Of a stretch of DNA of 8,909 bases, positions 8,469 through 8,909 are shown piece by piece. The notes beneath the pieces are model-generated. The model did no database searches. It was not told where the DNA came from and saw nothing but the letters and a program-made list of their open reading frames with translations. Source of the stretch: Planctomycetota bacterium (GTDB taxonomy: Bacteria > Planctomycetota > SZUA-567); assembly GCA_020861125.1 (NCBI GenBank), contig JAJBSZ010000014.1, positions 1-8,909 on the forward strand, written 5' to 3'. The position numbers and the translations under genes were made by a program. How positions within the stretch are numbered: the stretch's first letter is position 1; each line of letters begins with the position of its first letter.

Positions 8469-8828
8469 ATGCCTGAGTACGTCAATGCCAGAGCCATGAA
8501 CAAGCCGGCCAGGCCAACGGAAACCAACGGGTACAAGGATACCCGGACGGACACTCCGGCAGAGGCGGCTTATCGCGATACTGTGGAAGCGGAGGAACAC
8601 CTGAAAAAACGGCACGAGAGTTCGGTGCTGAACTTCAGTGAAGAGCCGGTCACCACCGGCGAAAAAGCCAGTAGGGAAATAAAGGAGAAGGCCGACGGAA
8701 TGGAAGGAGCGATGGTCGAGGGTGCGCAATCCCTTGGTCATGCCATCCTTGAGGGAGCCGAGGACCTCGGCGCCACCGTCAAGCGAGAGTATGATACCGC
8801 CAGGGCGTTCGCCAGAAGAAAGATCTGA
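8469..8828 (+). CDS. Small hydrophilic protein with 11-residue helical repeats, unknown function
   Basis: I do not recognise this 119-residue protein. It has no signal peptide, membrane segment or cysteine, so it is probably cytoplasmic. Residues 1-60 are rich in Thr, Pro, Glu, Arg and Lys and look disordered. Residues 69-112 fit four 11-residue units, clearest as GAMVEGAQSLG (80-90) followed by HAILEGAEDLG (91-101). The flanking units (69-79 and 102-112) are degenerate but keep some hydrophobic positions. Such 11-residue periodicity is known in group 3 LEA proteins and in lipid-binding amphipathic helices of the alpha-synuclein and apolipoprotein type. A stress-protective or membrane-surface role is therefore possible but only inferred. 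It starts 41 bases after ndvB on the same strand and ends 35 bases before a strong terminator, so it is probably the last gene of the unit. ATG 8469 is preferred for its GGGG site; ATG 8496 would remove nine residues. The downstream terminator orientation and Glu/Lys/Ala-rich composition support it as a real gene. Confidence 0.7.
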   Translation: MPEYVNARAMNKPARPTETNGYKDTRTDTPAEAAYRDTVEAEEHLKKRHESSVLNFSEEPVTTGEKASREIKEKADGMEGAMVEGAQSLGHAILEGAEDLGATVKREYDTARAFARRKI

Positions 8829-8845
8829 GCCCACGGCCGTTTTTC

Positions 8846-8863
8846 TTGCCGTACCGTCGGCAA
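8846..8863 (+). repeat. Small hairpin directly before the terminator
   Basis: TTGCCG (8846-8851) and CGGCAA (8858-8863) form a perfect 6-base stem with a 6-base loop. It abuts the first base of the terminator stem at 8864, giving two stacked hairpins in the 3' untranslated region. It has no T-run of its own and may stabilise the transcript end or assist termination. Confidence 0.4.
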
Positions 8864-8898
8864 CGGAGGTTTTTACCGGGAAAAACCTCCGGTTTTTT
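8864..8898 (+). terminator. Strong intrinsic terminator after the small gene
   Basis: CGGAGGTTTTT (8864-8874) pairs perfectly with AAAAACCTCCG (8881-8891) around a six-base loop, ACCGGG. One G and then six Ts (8893-8898) follow. An 11-base stem plus T-run is a textbook rho-independent terminator for plus-strand transcription. It closes the transcript of the small gene and probably that of ndvB, since no terminator is seen between them. The other strand lacks a comparable T-run after the stem, so it is mainly one-directional. Confidence 0.9.
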
Positions 8899-8909
8899 CG
8901 TTTCCGGAC

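Noticed and set aside
8430..8834. 134-codon minus-strand frame opposite the small gene
   Set aside because: It needs a GTG start with no convincing binding site and is codon-aligned antisense to the small gene. The strong terminator is oriented for plus-strand transcription, and the plus-strand product has a coherent helical repeat.
1..8909. GTCCGG at the left end and CCGGAC at the right end as terminal inverted repeats of a mobile element
   Set aside because: Only six bases, lying at arbitrary window limits, with no transposase or target duplication. The left end is inside a conserved coding region.

Overview
The window is high-GC DNA from a Gram-negative bacterium. A sampled 60-base stretch (7201-7260) is 70% GC. 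Almost all of it is one very large gene for a membrane-bound cyclic beta-1,2-glucan synthase (NdvB/ChvB/Cgs family). This enzyme type is typical of Pseudomonadota and relatives that keep periplasmic cyclic glucans for osmotic adaptation, envelope integrity and host interaction. I cannot place the genus from the sequence; a proteobacterial or desulfobacterial-type lineage is inference.

Layout: positions 1-8427 (+) hold the synthase, which is open at the left edge, so the true N-terminus lies outside the window. It runs in the usual order: N-terminal domain, membrane-embedded GT84 glucosyltransferase with about six predicted membrane segments, glycoamylase-like (GH189-type) cyclisation domain, a first GH94-like beta-sandwich with a degenerate helical part, and a second GH94 beta-sandwich with an intact GH94 phosphorylase domain. 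The last 28 codons change sharply to AT-rich DNA (30 of 80 bases GC at 8341-8420). After a 41-base gap comes a small gene (8469-8828, +) for a 119-residue hydrophilic protein that I do not recognise. Its C-terminal half carries an 11-residue helical repeat like those of LEA or alpha-synuclein-type proteins. A strong intrinsic terminator (8864-8898) follows and closes the unit.

The two genes are on the same strand with no terminator seen between them. They may be co-transcribed, or the small gene may also use a promoter in the AT-rich end of the synthase gene. An osmoprotective theme (periplasmic glucan plus a possible desiccation or stress protein) is attractive but inferred. No RNA genes, mobile elements, CRISPR arrays or defence systems were seen. 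The long reading frames on the minus strand are explained as shadows of the GC-rich genes. The least explained parts are the small repeat protein and the AT-rich junction in front of it.
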